From the NCBI RefSeq assembly GCF_010729105.1, contig NZ_AP022573.1, positions 4,650,001 to 4,714,000 on the forward strand: a DNA stretch of 64,000 bases, read 5' to 3'. The stretch is from Mycobacterium saskatchewanense. Lineage in GTDB: Bacteria > Actinomycetota > Actinomycetes > Mycobacteriales > Mycobacteriaceae. Both the position numbers and the translations under genes were made by a program. Shown here in pieces: positions 1 to 8,927 of this stretch. Position 1 is the first letter of the stretch. Each line of letters opens with the position of its first letter. The notes below the pieces were generated by a model. The model was not told where the DNA came from, made no database searches, and was given only the letters and a program-made list of their open reading frames with translations.

Positions 1-844
1 CCATGCCGTCGAATAAGACTAGTCGAGCGCCGGTAATGGCGCGCGCGACCGCTCGGCCGCCGGAGGGCCGCATCAGCTTGTCCGCGCGGCCGTGGATCAC
101 GACGGTAGGCGCGGCCGTCCGCCGGTTGTACCGCACGAGGCTGCCGGTGCTCAGCACCGCGCTGAAATGGCGAGCCACGCCCCACGGGTAATAGCTGCGG
201 TCGTACCCTTCCGCGGCGTCGGCGCGGACCTGCTCCTCGGTCAGCTGATAGCGCGGACTGCCGGTGATCCTGGTGACTCGCACCGCGTTGTCGATGATCA
301 CCTCGCGCGGCGAACTCGGCGGCGGCCCTTTGAGGATCGCCAGCAGCGCGCGGGGGGCGGGTGGCGGCAGGAACCGCCGATTGTTGCTGGAGAAGACGAC
401 GGCCAGCGACCTCGTCCGCTCGGCGAAGCGGGCCGCGAAGACCTGGGCGATCATGCCGCCCATCGACGCCCCCACGATGTGGGCGCGGTCGACGCCGAGG
501 TGGTCCAGCAGGGCGGCGGCGTCGTCGGCCATCTCTTCGAGCCCGTAGGTCGCCTGGCCCGGCAGGCCGACCCAGAAGCGCAGCAGTCGCGGAACCAGCG
601 GCGGGCTGGACCCCGGGCGTTCGGTCTTGCTGGACAGGCCGACGTCGCGGTTGTCGTACCGGATGACGCGCAGCCCCCGATCGACGAGCTTCGCGCAGAA
701 ACCGATGCGCCACAACAACAATTGCGCGCCCAGCCCCATGATGAGCAGCACGGCCGGGTCGTCGGGGTCGCCCATGTCTTCGTAGTAGAGCTCGACGGCG
801 CCCTGGGGATGGTCGACGGTCGCGGTGCCGGTCCGGATCTCCAT
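1..844 (-). CDS. lipG: Alpha/beta-hydrolase, LipG-like, 3' end cut by the window
   Basis: The reading frame starts at an ATG (complement 842-844) and runs off the left edge, giving 281 codons without a stop. The product begins MEIRTGTATVDHPQGAVELY and carries the alpha/beta-hydrolase marks: an oxyanion-type stretch LLIMGLGAQ, then RYDNRDVGLS, then the nucleophile elbow GASMGG (Ser is the likely nucleophile), and VVIHGRADKL with the late acidic residue. The last His region lies beyond the window. The ATG overlaps the TGA of the ABC1-kinase gene upstream by ATGA, so the two are translationally coupled. In M. tuberculosis the same pair is Rv0647c-Rv0646c (lipG). Family known: esterase/lipase/thioesterase-type hydrolases; the actual substrate is not visible from sequence. 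Confidence 0.85.
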   Translation of the reverse strand, partial: MEIRTGTATVDHPQGAVELYYEDMGDPDDPAVLLIMGLGAQLLLWRIGFCAKLVDRGLRVIRYDNRDVGLSSKTERPGSSPPLVPRLLRFWVGLPGQATYGLEEMADDAAALLDHLGVDRAHIVGASMGGMIAQVFAARFAERTRSLAVVFSSNNRRFLPPPAPRALLAILKGPPPSSPREVIIDNAVRVTRITGSPRYQLTEEQVRADAAEGYDRSYYPWGVARHFSAVLSTGSLVRYNRRTAAPTVVIHGRADKLMRPSGGRAVARAITGARLVLFDGM

Positions 845-2190
845 CAGACTTCCACGTCGGACTGGTGCTCCCGGCTCACCTCGACCATGAAGTTGGCGAA
901 ATACCCGGTCAGCTGCGGATCGGACATCATCTGCCACTTCGGCGCGAGCAGCTTCATGTACCGCTCGACGTAGAGGAACTGCTTGCCGATGAGCACGAGT
1001 TCGCGTGGCAGCTTGACGTCGTAGGCGTCGGCCAGCGCCGACAGCTGCCGGCCGATATCCGCGTAGGACATGTCGCCCAGGGTCTGCATGGTCAGCGGGT
1101 TGGCAAACTTCTCCAGGTCCTTGGCGGCCTCGGCCTCGGGTTTGATGGTGCCGACGGCGCCCATCAGCACGACGATCTTGCCCGCCGCGGCGTGGTCCTT
1201 CTTCACCAGCAGCGCGTACACCAGCTCGCGCAGCAGCCACCGGGTGCGCGGATCGATGCGGCCCATGATCCCGAAGTCGAAGAACACGATCCGGCCCTGC
1301 TCGTCGACGTAGAGGTTGCCCGCGTGCAGGTCGCCGTGGAACAGCCCGTGCCGCAGCCCGCCCTCGAACAGGCTGAACAACAGCGCCTTGACCAGCTCGA
1401 CCCCGTCGAACCCGGCCTTGCGGATGGCGGCGGCGTCATCGATCCGGATGCCCTGCACCCGCTCCATCGTCAGGACCCGCCCGCTGGTGAAGTCCCAGTG
1501 TACCTGCGGCACCCGGATGTTGCGGCCCAGCGGGGAGACGTGCAGGTGCGAGACCCATGCCTCCATCGACTGCGCCTCGAGGCGGAAGTCGAGCTCCTCG
1601 GCGAGGTTGTCGGCGAAGTCGGCCACCACGTCCTGGGCGGACAACCGGCGGCCCAGCTTGGCCAGTTCAACGGCCTGCGCGAAGCGCTTGAGGATCTGCA
1701 GGTCCGCGGCGACCCGGCGGCGGATCCCCGGCCGCTGGATCTTCACGACGACCTCCTCGCCGGTGTGCAGGGTCGCGTAGTGGACCTGGGCGATGGAAGC
1801 CGACGCGAACGGCGTCTCGTCCCACTTGGCGAACAGCTCCGCGGGATCGCGGCCGAGGTCCTCGACGAAGAGCTTGTGCACTTCCTTGGGGTCGGCGGGC
1901 GGGACCCGGTCGAGCAGGCCGCGAAACTCGCGGGACAGCGATTCCCCGAAGGCGCCGGGGCTGGACGCGATGATCTGGCCGAACTTGACGTAGGTGGGAC
2001 CGAGGTCGGCGAAGGTCTGGGGGAGCTGTTTGATGACCTTCTGTTGCCAGGGCCCCTTGGCCGGCAGCTTGCCGACGATGCGGGCTGCGGTCCGGGTGAC
2101 CTGCCAGCCCGTGACGGCTACCCGGGCCGCCTCGACGGGCAGGGGCACCCGGTCAAGCTTGGCCACCTCGCGGTGTTTGGTAGGAGTCAT
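844..2190 (-). CDS. ABC1/UbiB-family atypical protein kinase
   Basis: The 448-residue product belongs to the ABC1/ADCK/UbiB family. Diagnostic motifs appear in order: the KFGQ version of the family KxGQ motif, an Ala-rich nucleotide loop with the lysine in VVVKIQRPG, the catalytic loop HGDLHAGN, and the metal-binding DFG in FFDFGIMGR. UbiB proteins act in quinone biosynthesis or lipid homeostasis in bacteria and mitochondria; which one applies here is inference. I chose the ATG at complement 2188-2190; an in-frame TTG at 2220 would add ten residues and has no better ribosome site. The gene is coupled by a 1-nt stop/start overlap to the downstream lipG-like hydrolase, which suggests a shared lipid-related job. 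Orthologue of Rv0647c by content and position. Confidence 0.88.
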   Translation of the reverse strand: MTPTKHREVAKLDRVPLPVEAARVAVTGWQVTRTAARIVGKLPAKGPWQQKVIKQLPQTFADLGPTYVKFGQIIASSPGAFGESLSREFRGLLDRVPPADPKEVHKLFVEDLGRDPAELFAKWDETPFASASIAQVHYATLHTGEEVVVKIQRPGIRRRVAADLQILKRFAQAVELAKLGRRLSAQDVVADFADNLAEELDFRLEAQSMEAWVSHLHVSPLGRNIRVPQVHWDFTSGRVLTMERVQGIRIDDAAAIRKAGFDGVELVKALLFSLFEGGLRHGLFHGDLHAGNLYVDEQGRIVFFDFGIMGRIDPRTRWLLRELVYALLVKKDHAAAGKIVVLMGAVGTIKPEAEAAKDLEKFANPLTMQTLGDMSYADIGRQLSALADAYDVKLPRELVLIGKQFLYVERYMKLLAPKWQMMSDPQLTGYFANFMVEVSREHQSDVEV

Positions 2191-2268
2191 CCCAGCAGTC
2201 TGCCAAATCGGCGGTGTCAAGTCCCAATCCCGGTGACGCCGCTCACCGGCCTCGGGCGCCCCAGGCGC

Positions 2269-2862
2269 TCAGGATTTGCTCCACGGCTTGACCCATCCCT
2301 CGATCTCCCAACCCTCCACCGCGGCGATCAACTCGTACATCGTGGCGCCGTCGATGGCTTCGCGAACGATGTCGGCGTGCCCGGCGTGCCGGGCCAGCTC
2401 GTTGATCACGTGCAGGACCACCCAGCGCACCGACCACGCCCGCTGGTTCTTGGGGAACCAGGGGATGTCCTGCGGAACCGGCACCGCGGCGTCCAGATCC
2501 GCGGTGTCGACCAGCCGCAACGATTCCGTGTTCTGGGCATCCAAGGCCCGCAGCAGCCCGTCGAGCGTCTCGTCGGGCCGCATCAAGTGCTGATCCGCGA
2601 AGTCCCGGGCGATCTCGTCGAAGGGCCGGGGGTCCTTCGGTGGCGCGCCGGGCGCGGCGGCGACCCGCGCCATCCAGCTGCGCTGCATCCCGGTGGCGTG
2701 CTTGACCAGGCCGCCGACCGACAGCGCGCTGACCGTTGGCGTGGACCGCGCCTGTTCGTCGCTGAGGCCGTACGACACGGCGTAATACGCGCTCTGGTGG
2801 TACGCCAGGAACTCGCGCAGGGCGCTGCGTTCGTCGACCACGGGCGGGGCGAGGGCGGGCAC
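2269..2862 (-). CDS. DinB/DUF664-like protein
   Basis: A 197-residue protein with a GTG start. It looks like the DinB/DUF664 four-helix fold: N-terminal helix with HQSAYYAV, then LSVGGLVKHATGMQRSWM, and near the C-terminus VINELARHAGHADIVREAIDG. The three spaced histidines (in VKHATG, ELARHAGH) are in the places that bind metal in the DinB/mycothiol-transferase superfamily. Some members transfer bacillithiol or mycothiol, others have no known activity; the substrate here is unknown. It sits 78 nt upstream of the ABC1-kinase gene, same strand, and is divergent from the mannosidase with only 49 nt between starts. I do not recall it at this position in M. tuberculosis, so it may be a lineage-specific insertion. 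Confidence 0.75.
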   Translation of the reverse strand: MPALAPPVVDERSALREFLAYHQSAYYAVSYGLSDEQARSTPTVSALSVGGLVKHATGMQRSWMARVAAAPGAPPKDPRPFDEIARDFADQHLMRPDETLDGLLRALDAQNTESLRLVDTADLDAAVPVPQDIPWFPKNQRAWSVRWVVLHVINELARHAGHADIVREAIDGATMYELIAAVEGWEIEGWVKPWSKS

Positions 2863-2911
2863 CGTCGGATGTTAGCTCGATCCTGAGTTGCGCGCGCCGT
2901 AAAGTGCGGGC

Positions 2912-5900
2912 ATGCAGGTGCTTTCGGCCCGGTCGACGGAGCTGTTCGTCGGGCCGCCGGATACGCCCCTGCAGCTGGTGCGCGTCGCCGTCTCCGGATG
3001 CTCCGAACCGACGCCGGTCCGCATCGACGGGGACGGTATCGAGGGCGAGGCGGCCGCCGGGATCGGCAGCGAGGTCGTCGACGTGCCGGTCCGGGTGCGG
3101 CGCGGGACCGCCGGTGAGCGACGGGCGGCGACGGTGCACGCCGGGGGCGCCCGCAGTGCCTTCGAGTTCACCGTCGCCGAGCCCGGCTGGACCATGTTCA
3201 TGATCAGCCATTTCCACTACGACCCGGTCTGGTGGAACACGCAGGGCGCCTACACCAGCCGGTGGACCGAGGACCCCCCGGGCCGGGCCCGGCAGACCAA
3301 TGGCTTCGAACTCGTGCACGCCCATCTCGAGATGGCCCGGCGCGATCCCGACTACAAGTTCGTGCTCGCCGAGGTGGACTACCTCAAGCCGTACTGGGAC
3401 ACCCGGCCCGAGGACCGCGCCGACCTGCGCCGCTTCCTCGCCGAGGGCCGCGTCGAAATCATGGGCGGCACCTACAACGAGCCCAACACCAACCTCACCA
3501 GCCCGGAGACGACCATCCGGAACCTGGTGGCCGGCATCGGCTTTCAGCGCCATGTGCTGGGCGCCGACCCGGCCACGGCGTGGCTGCTCGACGTGTTCGG
3601 CCATGACCCACAGTTCCCCGGGATGGCGGCCGACGCCGGCCTGACGTCGAGCTCGTGGGCGCGCGGCCCGCACCACCAGTGGGGTCCGGCCCACTCGGCC
3701 GGGATTGACCGCATGCAGTTCAGCAGCGAGTTCGAGTGGATCGCGCCGTCGGGCCGGGGCCTGCTCACCCACTACATGCCCGCCCACTATTCGGCCGGCT
3801 GGTGGATGGACTCCTCGACCTCGCTGGCCGAGGCCGAGGACGCGACCTACGCGCTGTTCGACGAGCTCCGGCGCGTCGCGCTGACACGCAACGTGCTGCT
3901 GCCGGTGGGCACCGACTACGCGCCGCCGAACAAGTGGGTGACCGAAATCCACCGCGACTGGGCCTCGCGCTACACCTGGCCGCGCTTCGTGTGCGCGCTG
4001 CCGAAGGAGTTCTTCGCGGCGGTGCGCGCGGAGCTGGCCGACCGCAAACGGACGCCCTCGCCGCAGACCCGCGACATGAACCCTATCTACACCGGCAAGG
4101 ACGTGTCGTACATCGACACCAAGCAGGCCAACCGCGCGGCGGAGAACGCCGTCCTACAGGGCGAGCGCTTCGCGGTGTTCGCCGCGCTGATGAGTGGCGC
4201 CGGCTACCCGCAGGCCGCCCTGGCCAAGGCGTGGGTGCAGCTGGCCTACGGCGCCCACCACGACGCCATCACCGGCTCGGAGTCCGACCAGGTGTACCTC
4301 GATCTGCTGACCGGTTGGCGCGATGCCTGGGAGCTGGGCCGGGCGGCGCGCGACAACTCGCTGGTGGTGTTGTCCGGGGCCGTGGACGCCGAGGCCGGGG
4401 CCGTGGTCGTCTGGAATCCGCTGGCGCACGGGCGCACCGACGTCGTCACCGCCCGGTTCGACCCGCCGCTCGGCAACGGCGTGCGGGTGCTCGACGACGC
4501 CGGCGCCGAGGTGCCCGCACTGGTCGAGCACGACGGGCGGTCGGTCACCTGGCTGGCCGGCGACGTCCCTTCCCTGGGCTGGCGCGCCTACCGGCTCGCC
4601 CCGGGCCGCGCGCCGGCCGGTTGGAAAGCGGTGCCCGGGACCGAGATCGCGAACGAGCACTACCGCGTCCGCTCCGACCCGGCGCGCGGCGGCGGGGTCG
4701 CATCGCTGGAGCATCGGGGCCGCGAGCTGATCGCCGAGGGCCGGGTGGGCAACGAGCTCGCCGTCTACGAGGAGTACCCGTCGCACCCGACGCAGGGGGA
4801 GGGCCCGTGGCACCTGCTGCCCCGCGGGCCGGTGGTGTGCTCGGGGGAATCCCCCGCCAGCGTGCGGGCCTACGACGGCCCGATCGGTCAGCGGCTGATC
4901 GTGCAGGGCCGGGTCGGTGGGCTGCTGCGCTACACGCAGACCCTGACCCTGTGGCGCGGCGTCGCGCGGTTGGACTGCCGCACCACCATCGACGAGTTCA
5001 CCGGTGCCGACCGCCTGGTCCGGCTGCGCTGGCCGTGCCCGGTGCCGGGCGCCATGCCGGTGAGCGAGGTCGGGGACGCCGTCGTCGGGCGGGGTTTCGC
5101 GCTGCTGCACTCCGCCTCCGATCGCTCCGTGGACACCGCCGACCACCTGTGGACGCTGGACAACCCCGCCTACGGTTGGTTCGCGCTGTCGTCGGTCGCG
5201 CGGGTCCGGGTCGGTGACGCGGTGCGCGCGGTGTCGGTGGCCGAGGTGGTGGCGCCGGACGAGGCGGTGTCCGGGCCGCTGGCGCGTGAGCTGATGGTCG
5301 CGCTGGTCCGCGCCGGTGTCACGGCCACCTGCAGCGGCGCCGACCGGCCGCGCTACGGTCACCTGGACGTCGACTCCAACCTGCCGGACGCGCGCATCGC
5401 GCTGGGCGGCCCCGGCCGCAACGGGTTCACCGAAGCCGTTCTGGCGCAATCGGATCCGGCATACGCCGCCGAACTCGAGCGGCAGCTGGCCGAGACCGGC
5501 CGGGCCCGGGTCTGGGTGCCCGCCGCGGCGCCGCTGGCCGCCGGCTGGGTGCCCGGCGCCGACCTGCGCCCGCCCCGGGCGCTCCCGGTGCTGGTGATCG
5601 ACGGCATCGGCGACGACGGGCTGCGCGCCGCGATCGCGTCGGTGGCCGACGACCTCGGGGACGCCGAGATCGTGGTCGAGCAACGCGTGCCGGCGGGGAC
5701 CGATCCGTTCGAGGCGCGCACCGTCGCGGTGCTCAATCGGGGCGTGCCGGGATTCGCCGTCGACCTCGAGGGCACCCTGCATTCCTCGCTGATGCGATCG
5801 TGCACCGGTTGGCCGTCGGGCATCTGGATCGACGACCCGCGCCGCACCGCGCCCGACGGGTCGAACTTCCAATTGCAGCACTGGACACACGATTTCGACT

Positions 5901-7096
5901 ACGCGCTGGCCTGCGGCGAGGGCGATTGGCGCCGGGCCGGGATCCCGGCCCGCAGCGCGGAGTTCTCCCATCCGCTCCTCGCCGTCCGTTCCCGCGGGCG
6001 GGGGACCGCCCTGGCCCCGTCCGGATCGCTCCTGCACATCGACCCCGTCGGCGCCGTCCAGCTGGGCGCCCTGAAACCGGCCGGCAACCCGCTCGCCGCG
6101 GGCAGCGCCGCGCCTGTCGACCCCGCGACGGTGGCCATGCGGTTGGTGGAGACGACGGGGTTCGGGGCGCGGGTGACCATTGGGTCCGAGGTCGGCGGGG
6201 TGGCCGACCCGCGTCTGGCCGATCTGTTGGAGCGGCCCCGCGGACGCGGGAGCTCGCTCGACCTGCACGGCTTTCAGGTGGCCACGTTGCTGTCCCGGCT
6301 CGAATTCCCCAGTGTGACCGGGGATCTCGCCGAGCTCGCGCCGGAGGCCGAGGTCGCCCAGCCGCTGTACGCGCGCTACTGGCTGCACAACCGCGGGCCG
6401 GCGCCGCTGGGCGGGCTGCCCGCCACCGCGCACTTGCACCCCACGCTGGTGACGGGCGAGCCGGGCGGTCGGGTGGCGATGCGCGTCACCGCCGCCAGTG
6501 ACAGCACCGACGCCACGCTGGAGGGGACGGTGGCGATCGTGTGCCCGGACGATTGGACGGTGACACCGGCCGAGCTGCCGTTCGCCCTGCGCGGCGGCGA
6601 GCATCGGGAGGCCGAGCTGGCGCTGTCCATACCCGCCGGCGCCCGGCCGGGCCGCTATCCGGTCCGCGCCCAGCTCGCGCTCACCGGGGACGGCGTCCCG
6701 GCCGCCTGGAGGCAGGTCGTCGAGGACGTCTGCGTGGTCGCGGTCAACGGGAAAACCGGGAAAGCCGACCATCCCGGTGGGCTCGTCCGCCTCGTCGACG
6801 GCCCCGCCGACATCGCCGTGGCCGCGGGCGAGGCTGCCGAACTGACCGTCACCGTCGGCTCTCGCGCGGAGGCCGAACTGGCGCTGGAGGCCCACCTCAT
6901 CAGCCCGTGGGGCACCTGGGAGTGGATCGGGCCGGGCGTCCTGGGCGCGGCGCTGCCAGCCGGCCACACGGTCGGGCTCACCTTCAGCGTGCGGCCGCCG
7001 GCGTGGCTGGCGCCGGGGCAGTGGTGGGCACTGGTCCGGGTCGGCTGCGCCGGTCACCTGGTGTATTCGCCGGCGGTGCGGGTGACCGTGACATGA
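2912..7096 (+). CDS. Alpha-mannosidase, glycoside hydrolase family 38
   Basis: A 1394-residue GH38 enzyme. The catalytic (beta/alpha) domain opens with the metal-binding HFHYDPVWW at residues 100-108, continues with EVDYLKPYWDTRPE, and has WLLDVFGHDPQFP where Asp227 is the expected catalytic nucleophile. A zinc-ligand His follows in YGAHHDAITGSESDQVYLD, as in GH38 enzymes. The C-terminal half is beta-rich and ends in two putative Ig-like NEW3-type modules (for example GRYPVRAQLALTG). GH38 enzymes remove alpha-linked mannose, plausibly from lipomannan, mannosylated lipids or host glycans. The protein has no obvious signal peptide. It is longer than the about 1215 residues I recall for Rv0648. 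Its TGA overlaps the next start (ATGA), so it heads a three-gene operon with the following protein and the ROK kinase. Confidence 0.9.
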   Translation: MQVLSARSTELFVGPPDTPLQLVRVAVSGCSEPTPVRIDGDGIEGEAAAGIGSEVVDVPVRVRRGTAGERRAATVHAGGARSAFEFTVAEPGWTMFMISHFHYDPVWWNTQGAYTSRWTEDPPGRARQTNGFELVHAHLEMARRDPDYKFVLAEVDYLKPYWDTRPEDRADLRRFLAEGRVEIMGGTYNEPNTNLTSPETTIRNLVAGIGFQRHVLGADPATAWLLDVFGHDPQFPGMAADAGLTSSSWARGPHHQWGPAHSAGIDRMQFSSEFEWIAPSGRGLLTHYMPAHYSAGWWMDSSTSLAEAEDATYALFDELRRVALTRNVLLPVGTDYAPPNKWVTEIHRDWASRYTWPRFVCALPKEFFAAVRAELADRKRTPSPQTRDMNPIYTGKDVSYIDTKQANRAAENAVLQGERFAVFAALMSGAGYPQAALAKAWVQLAYGAHHDAITGSESDQVYLDLLTGWRDAWELGRAARDNSLVVLSGAVDAEAGAVVVWNPLAHGRTDVVTARFDPPLGNGVRVLDDAGAEVPALVEHDGRSVTWLAGDVPSLGWRAYRLAPGRAPAGWKAVPGTEIANEHYRVRSDPARGGGVASLEHRGRELIAEGRVGNELAVYEEYPSHPTQGEGPWHLLPRGPVVCSGESPASVRAYDGPIGQRLIVQGRVGGLLRYTQTLTLWRGVARLDCRTTIDEFTGADRLVRLRWPCPVPGAMPVSEVGDAVVGRGFALLHSASDRSVDTADHLWTLDNPAYGWFALSSVARVRVGDAVRAVSVAEVVAPDEAVSGPLARELMVALVRAGVTATCSGADRPRYGHLDVDSNLPDARIALGGPGRNGFTEAVLAQSDPAYAAELERQLAETGRARVWVPAAAPLAAGWVPGADLRPPRALPVLVIDGIGDDGLRAAIASVADDLGDAEIVVEQRVPAGTDPFEARTVAVLNRGVPGFAVDLEGTLHSSLMRSCTGWPSGIWIDDPRRTAPDGSNFQLQHWTHDFDYALACGEGDWRRAGIPARSAEFSHPLLAVRSRGRGTALAPSGSLLHIDPVGAVQLGALKPAGNPLAAGSAAPVDPATVAMRLVETTGFGARVTIGSEVGGVADPRLADLLERPRGRGSSLDLHGFQVATLLSRLEFPSVTGDLAELAPEAEVAQPLYARYWLHNRGPAPLGGLPATAHLHPTLVTGEPGGRVAMRVTAASDSTDATLEGTVAIVCPDDWTVTPAELPFALRGGEHREAELALSIPAGARPGRYPVRAQLALTGDGVPAAWRQVVEDVCVVAVNGKTGKADHPGGLVRLVDGPADIAVAAGEAAELTVTVGSRAEAELALEAHLISPWGTWEWIGPGVLGAALPAGHTVGLTFSVRPPAWLAPGQWWALVRVGCAGHLVYSPAVRVTVT

Positions 7097-7710
7097 GGGC
7101 CGACCTGGTGGCCCTGGTGGCCGGTATGCCGGTCCGCGTCGACGAACTCGACGCGGCCGAGGCGCGGCTGCGCGGCGGCGCCGGCTCCGCGGCGCTTCCG
7201 GCACCCGGCACGAGCGAGGGACGACAACTGCGGCGCTGGCTCACCCAGCTGATCGTGACCCAACGGGTGGTCGCCGCCGAGGTCGCCGCGCGGGGGCTCG
7301 GCGGCCGCGCCGCCCCGAGCGAGGACGAGCTGTTGCCCGACCCGACGGCCCGGCTGGAGATCGGCAGCGTGGCGGCGGCCGCCCTCGCCGATCCCCGCGC
7401 GCGGGCGCTGTTCGCCGATGTCACGTCGGCCGTCCGGGTGGCCGAGGACCGGGTGGCCGACTATCACGCCCGCAACCCGCTACGGTTCGCGGCGCCGCGC
7501 CCCGACCGGCACGGCTGGTTCGTCCCATCATCCGTCGCGCCGCCACTGGCTGAGGTGAGAGCGGTAATCGCCGATCACCTCCGGGGGGCCGCCCGGCGAC
7601 ACGCCTTCCGGGTGTGGCTGGACGCGCGCCGGGAAGCGCTGGTCCGTCTCGAGCCCGGTTACGAGCACCCCGGCGACCCGCGCCAGCCCGACAACACCCA
7701 CCGGCACTGA
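7093..7710 (+). CDS. Protein of unknown function, annotated elsewhere as FabD2
   Basis: A 205-residue protein starting at an ATG that overlaps the mannosidase stop. The M. tuberculosis counterpart (Rv0649) has been called a malonyl-CoA:ACP transacylase (fabD2), but this sequence lacks the GQGxQ and GHSxG motifs of that family and is only two-thirds the usual length. Instead it looks largely helical: a charged N-terminus, a helix-rich middle (QLIVTQRVVAAEVAARGLGG) and a C-terminal segment VRAVIADHLRGAARRHAFRV that resembles the pattern seen near the end of some SurA-type helical domains. That likeness is weak. The conserved setting between an alpha-mannosidase and a ROK sugar kinase suggests a part in glycan breakdown rather than fatty-acid synthesis. 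Function unknown. Confidence 0.8.
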   Translation: MRADLVALVAGMPVRVDELDAAEARLRGGAGSAALPAPGTSEGRQLRRWLTQLIVTQRVVAAEVAARGLGGRAAPSEDELLPDPTARLEIGSVAAAALADPRARALFADVTSAVRVAEDRVADYHARNPLRFAAPRPDRHGWFVPSSVAPPLAEVRAVIADHLRGAARRHAFRVWLDARREALVRLEPGYEHPGDPRQPDNTHRH

Positions 7711-7715
7711 TCGCC

Positions 7716-8645
7716 ATGCTCACCCTTTGCCTGGACATCGGCGGCACCAAGATCGCGGCGGCCCTGGCCGACCCGGCCGGCGCGCTGGTCCACACCGTCG
7801 TCCGCCCGACGCCGGCGGGGGCCGGTGCCGAGGAGGTGTGGGGCGCGGTCGCCGCGACGATCGACGACGCGGTGCGGGCGGCCGACGGCAGGGCTGACGG
7901 TCCCATCACGGCCGTCGGCATCGCGTCGGCCGGCCCCGTCCACCTGGACAGCGGGACGGTCAACCCGATCAACATCAGATCGTGGAGCGGCTTCCCCCTG
8001 CGCGACCGTGTCGCCACCGCCGTGCCGGGCGTGCCGGTGCGGCTGGGCGGTGACGGGTTGTGCATGGCGCTGGGGGAGCACTGGCACGGCGCGGGCCGGG
8101 GCGCGCGGTTCATGCTCGGCATGGTGGTTTCCACCGGGGTGGGCGGCGGGCTGGTGCTCGGCGGGATGCCCTACGCCGGCCGCACCGGCAACGCCGGCCA
8201 CGTGGGGCACGTGGTCGTCGAGCAGGACGGCCGGCCCTGCGCCTGCGGCGGTCGCGGCTGCGTCGAGACGGTGGCGTCCGGCCCGTCGATGGTGCGCTGG
8301 GCGCGGGAGAACGGCTGGTCGCCACCGGCCGGTGCCGGTGCCAGGGACCTGGCCGCCGCGGCGGCGGCCGGGGACCCCGTGGCGCTGCGCGCCTTCCGAC
8401 GCGGCGGGACCGCCGTGGCGGCCATGATCGCCTCGGTGGCCGCGGTCTGCGACCTCGACCTCGTCGTGGTGGGCGGCGGGGTCGCCAAGTCCGGACGCCT
8501 GCTCTTCGACCCGTTGCACGCGGCGCTGGCCGACTACGCCGGCCTGGATTTCCTGACCGGGTTGCGGGTGGTGCCGGCGGAGCTCGGCGGTGAGGCCGGT
8601 CTGGTGGGCGCGGCACGGCTGGTGGCCGTCGGCGCAGGGGACTAG
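7716..8645 (+). CDS. ROK-family sugar kinase (glucokinase-like)
   Basis: A 309-residue ROK kinase. It opens with the phosphate-binding DIGGTK at residues 7-12, has VGIASAGPVHLDSG, and a zinc-binding ROK signature CACGGRGCVETVASG. The sugar-binding stretch NAGHVGHVVVEQDG with its His and Glu is also present. ROK kinases phosphorylate glucose, mannose, N-acetylglucosamine or related sugars with ATP in the cytoplasm. Coming 5 nt after the preceding gene and in one operon with a GH38 mannosidase, mannose or glucose is the natural guess, but the sequence does not settle it. No DNA-binding N-terminus is present, so it is a kinase, not a ROK repressor. Orthologue of Rv0650. Confidence 0.9.
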   Translation: MLTLCLDIGGTKIAAALADPAGALVHTVVRPTPAGAGAEEVWGAVAATIDDAVRAADGRADGPITAVGIASAGPVHLDSGTVNPINIRSWSGFPLRDRVATAVPGVPVRLGGDGLCMALGEHWHGAGRGARFMLGMVVSTGVGGGLVLGGMPYAGRTGNAGHVGHVVVEQDGRPCACGGRGCVETVASGPSMVRWARENGWSPPAGAGARDLAAAAAAGDPVALRAFRRGGTAVAAMIASVAAVCDLDLVVVGGGVAKSGRLLFDPLHAALADYAGLDFLTGLRVVPAELGGEAGLVGAARLVAVGAGD

Positions 8646-8691
8646 CGCCCGGGGGGACCGGCGTTCGGGGGACCGGCGTCCGCCGCCGTTT

Positions 8692-8720
8692 TGGCCGACG
8701 GCGCCCGGCCAGGCTATTGT
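8692..8720 (+). promoter_or_regulatory. Predicted SigA-type promoter of rplJ-rplL
   Basis: TTGGCC (8692-8697), a 17-bp spacer and TATTGT (8715-8720). Transcription should start near 8727. The same TATTGT -10 occurs in front of rpoB and rpsL in this window. Prediction from sequence only. Confidence 0.6.
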
Positions 8721-8726
8721 GGTTGC

Positions 8727-8927
8727 CGATCCACCGAAGACCGTCGGTCACCGAGAAATCGGTCGAAGGCCCGGGAGCATCCCGGCGGCCCGCGCAGGAG
8801 GACGAGGCACAAAGCGCCGGCGGTTGCCGGCGTGCTCCGCGCCCCGGCCGTATCCTGCGCCGGGGCGTTCGTCGTTTTCGGGGGTCACCAGACGACACGT
8901 CGCACGACTTCACCTCAGGAGGTGTGC
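8727..8927 (+). ncRNA. L10-type leader of rplJ mRNA with a possible attenuator
   Basis: About 200 nt of untranslated RNA is expected between the promoter and the rplJ start. In many bacteria the L10(L12)4 complex binds such a leader and represses its own operon (the L10 leader family). The leader here can fold into several hairpins. The clearest has arms CGCCCCGGC (8840-8848) and GCCGGGGCG (8859-8867), followed by TTCGTCGTTTT. That is the shape of an intrinsic terminator and could act as an attenuator. The rplJ ribosome site, TCAGGAGGTG (8915-8924), lies just before the ATG. Identity as an L10 leader is inferred from position and structure, not from a covariance search. Confidence 0.55.

Noticed and set aside
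4154..7204. A 1016-codon minus-strand frame opposite the mannosidase
   Set aside because: It is a shadow of the GH38 gene; composition is skewed to Arg/Gly/Pro and no motif is seen.
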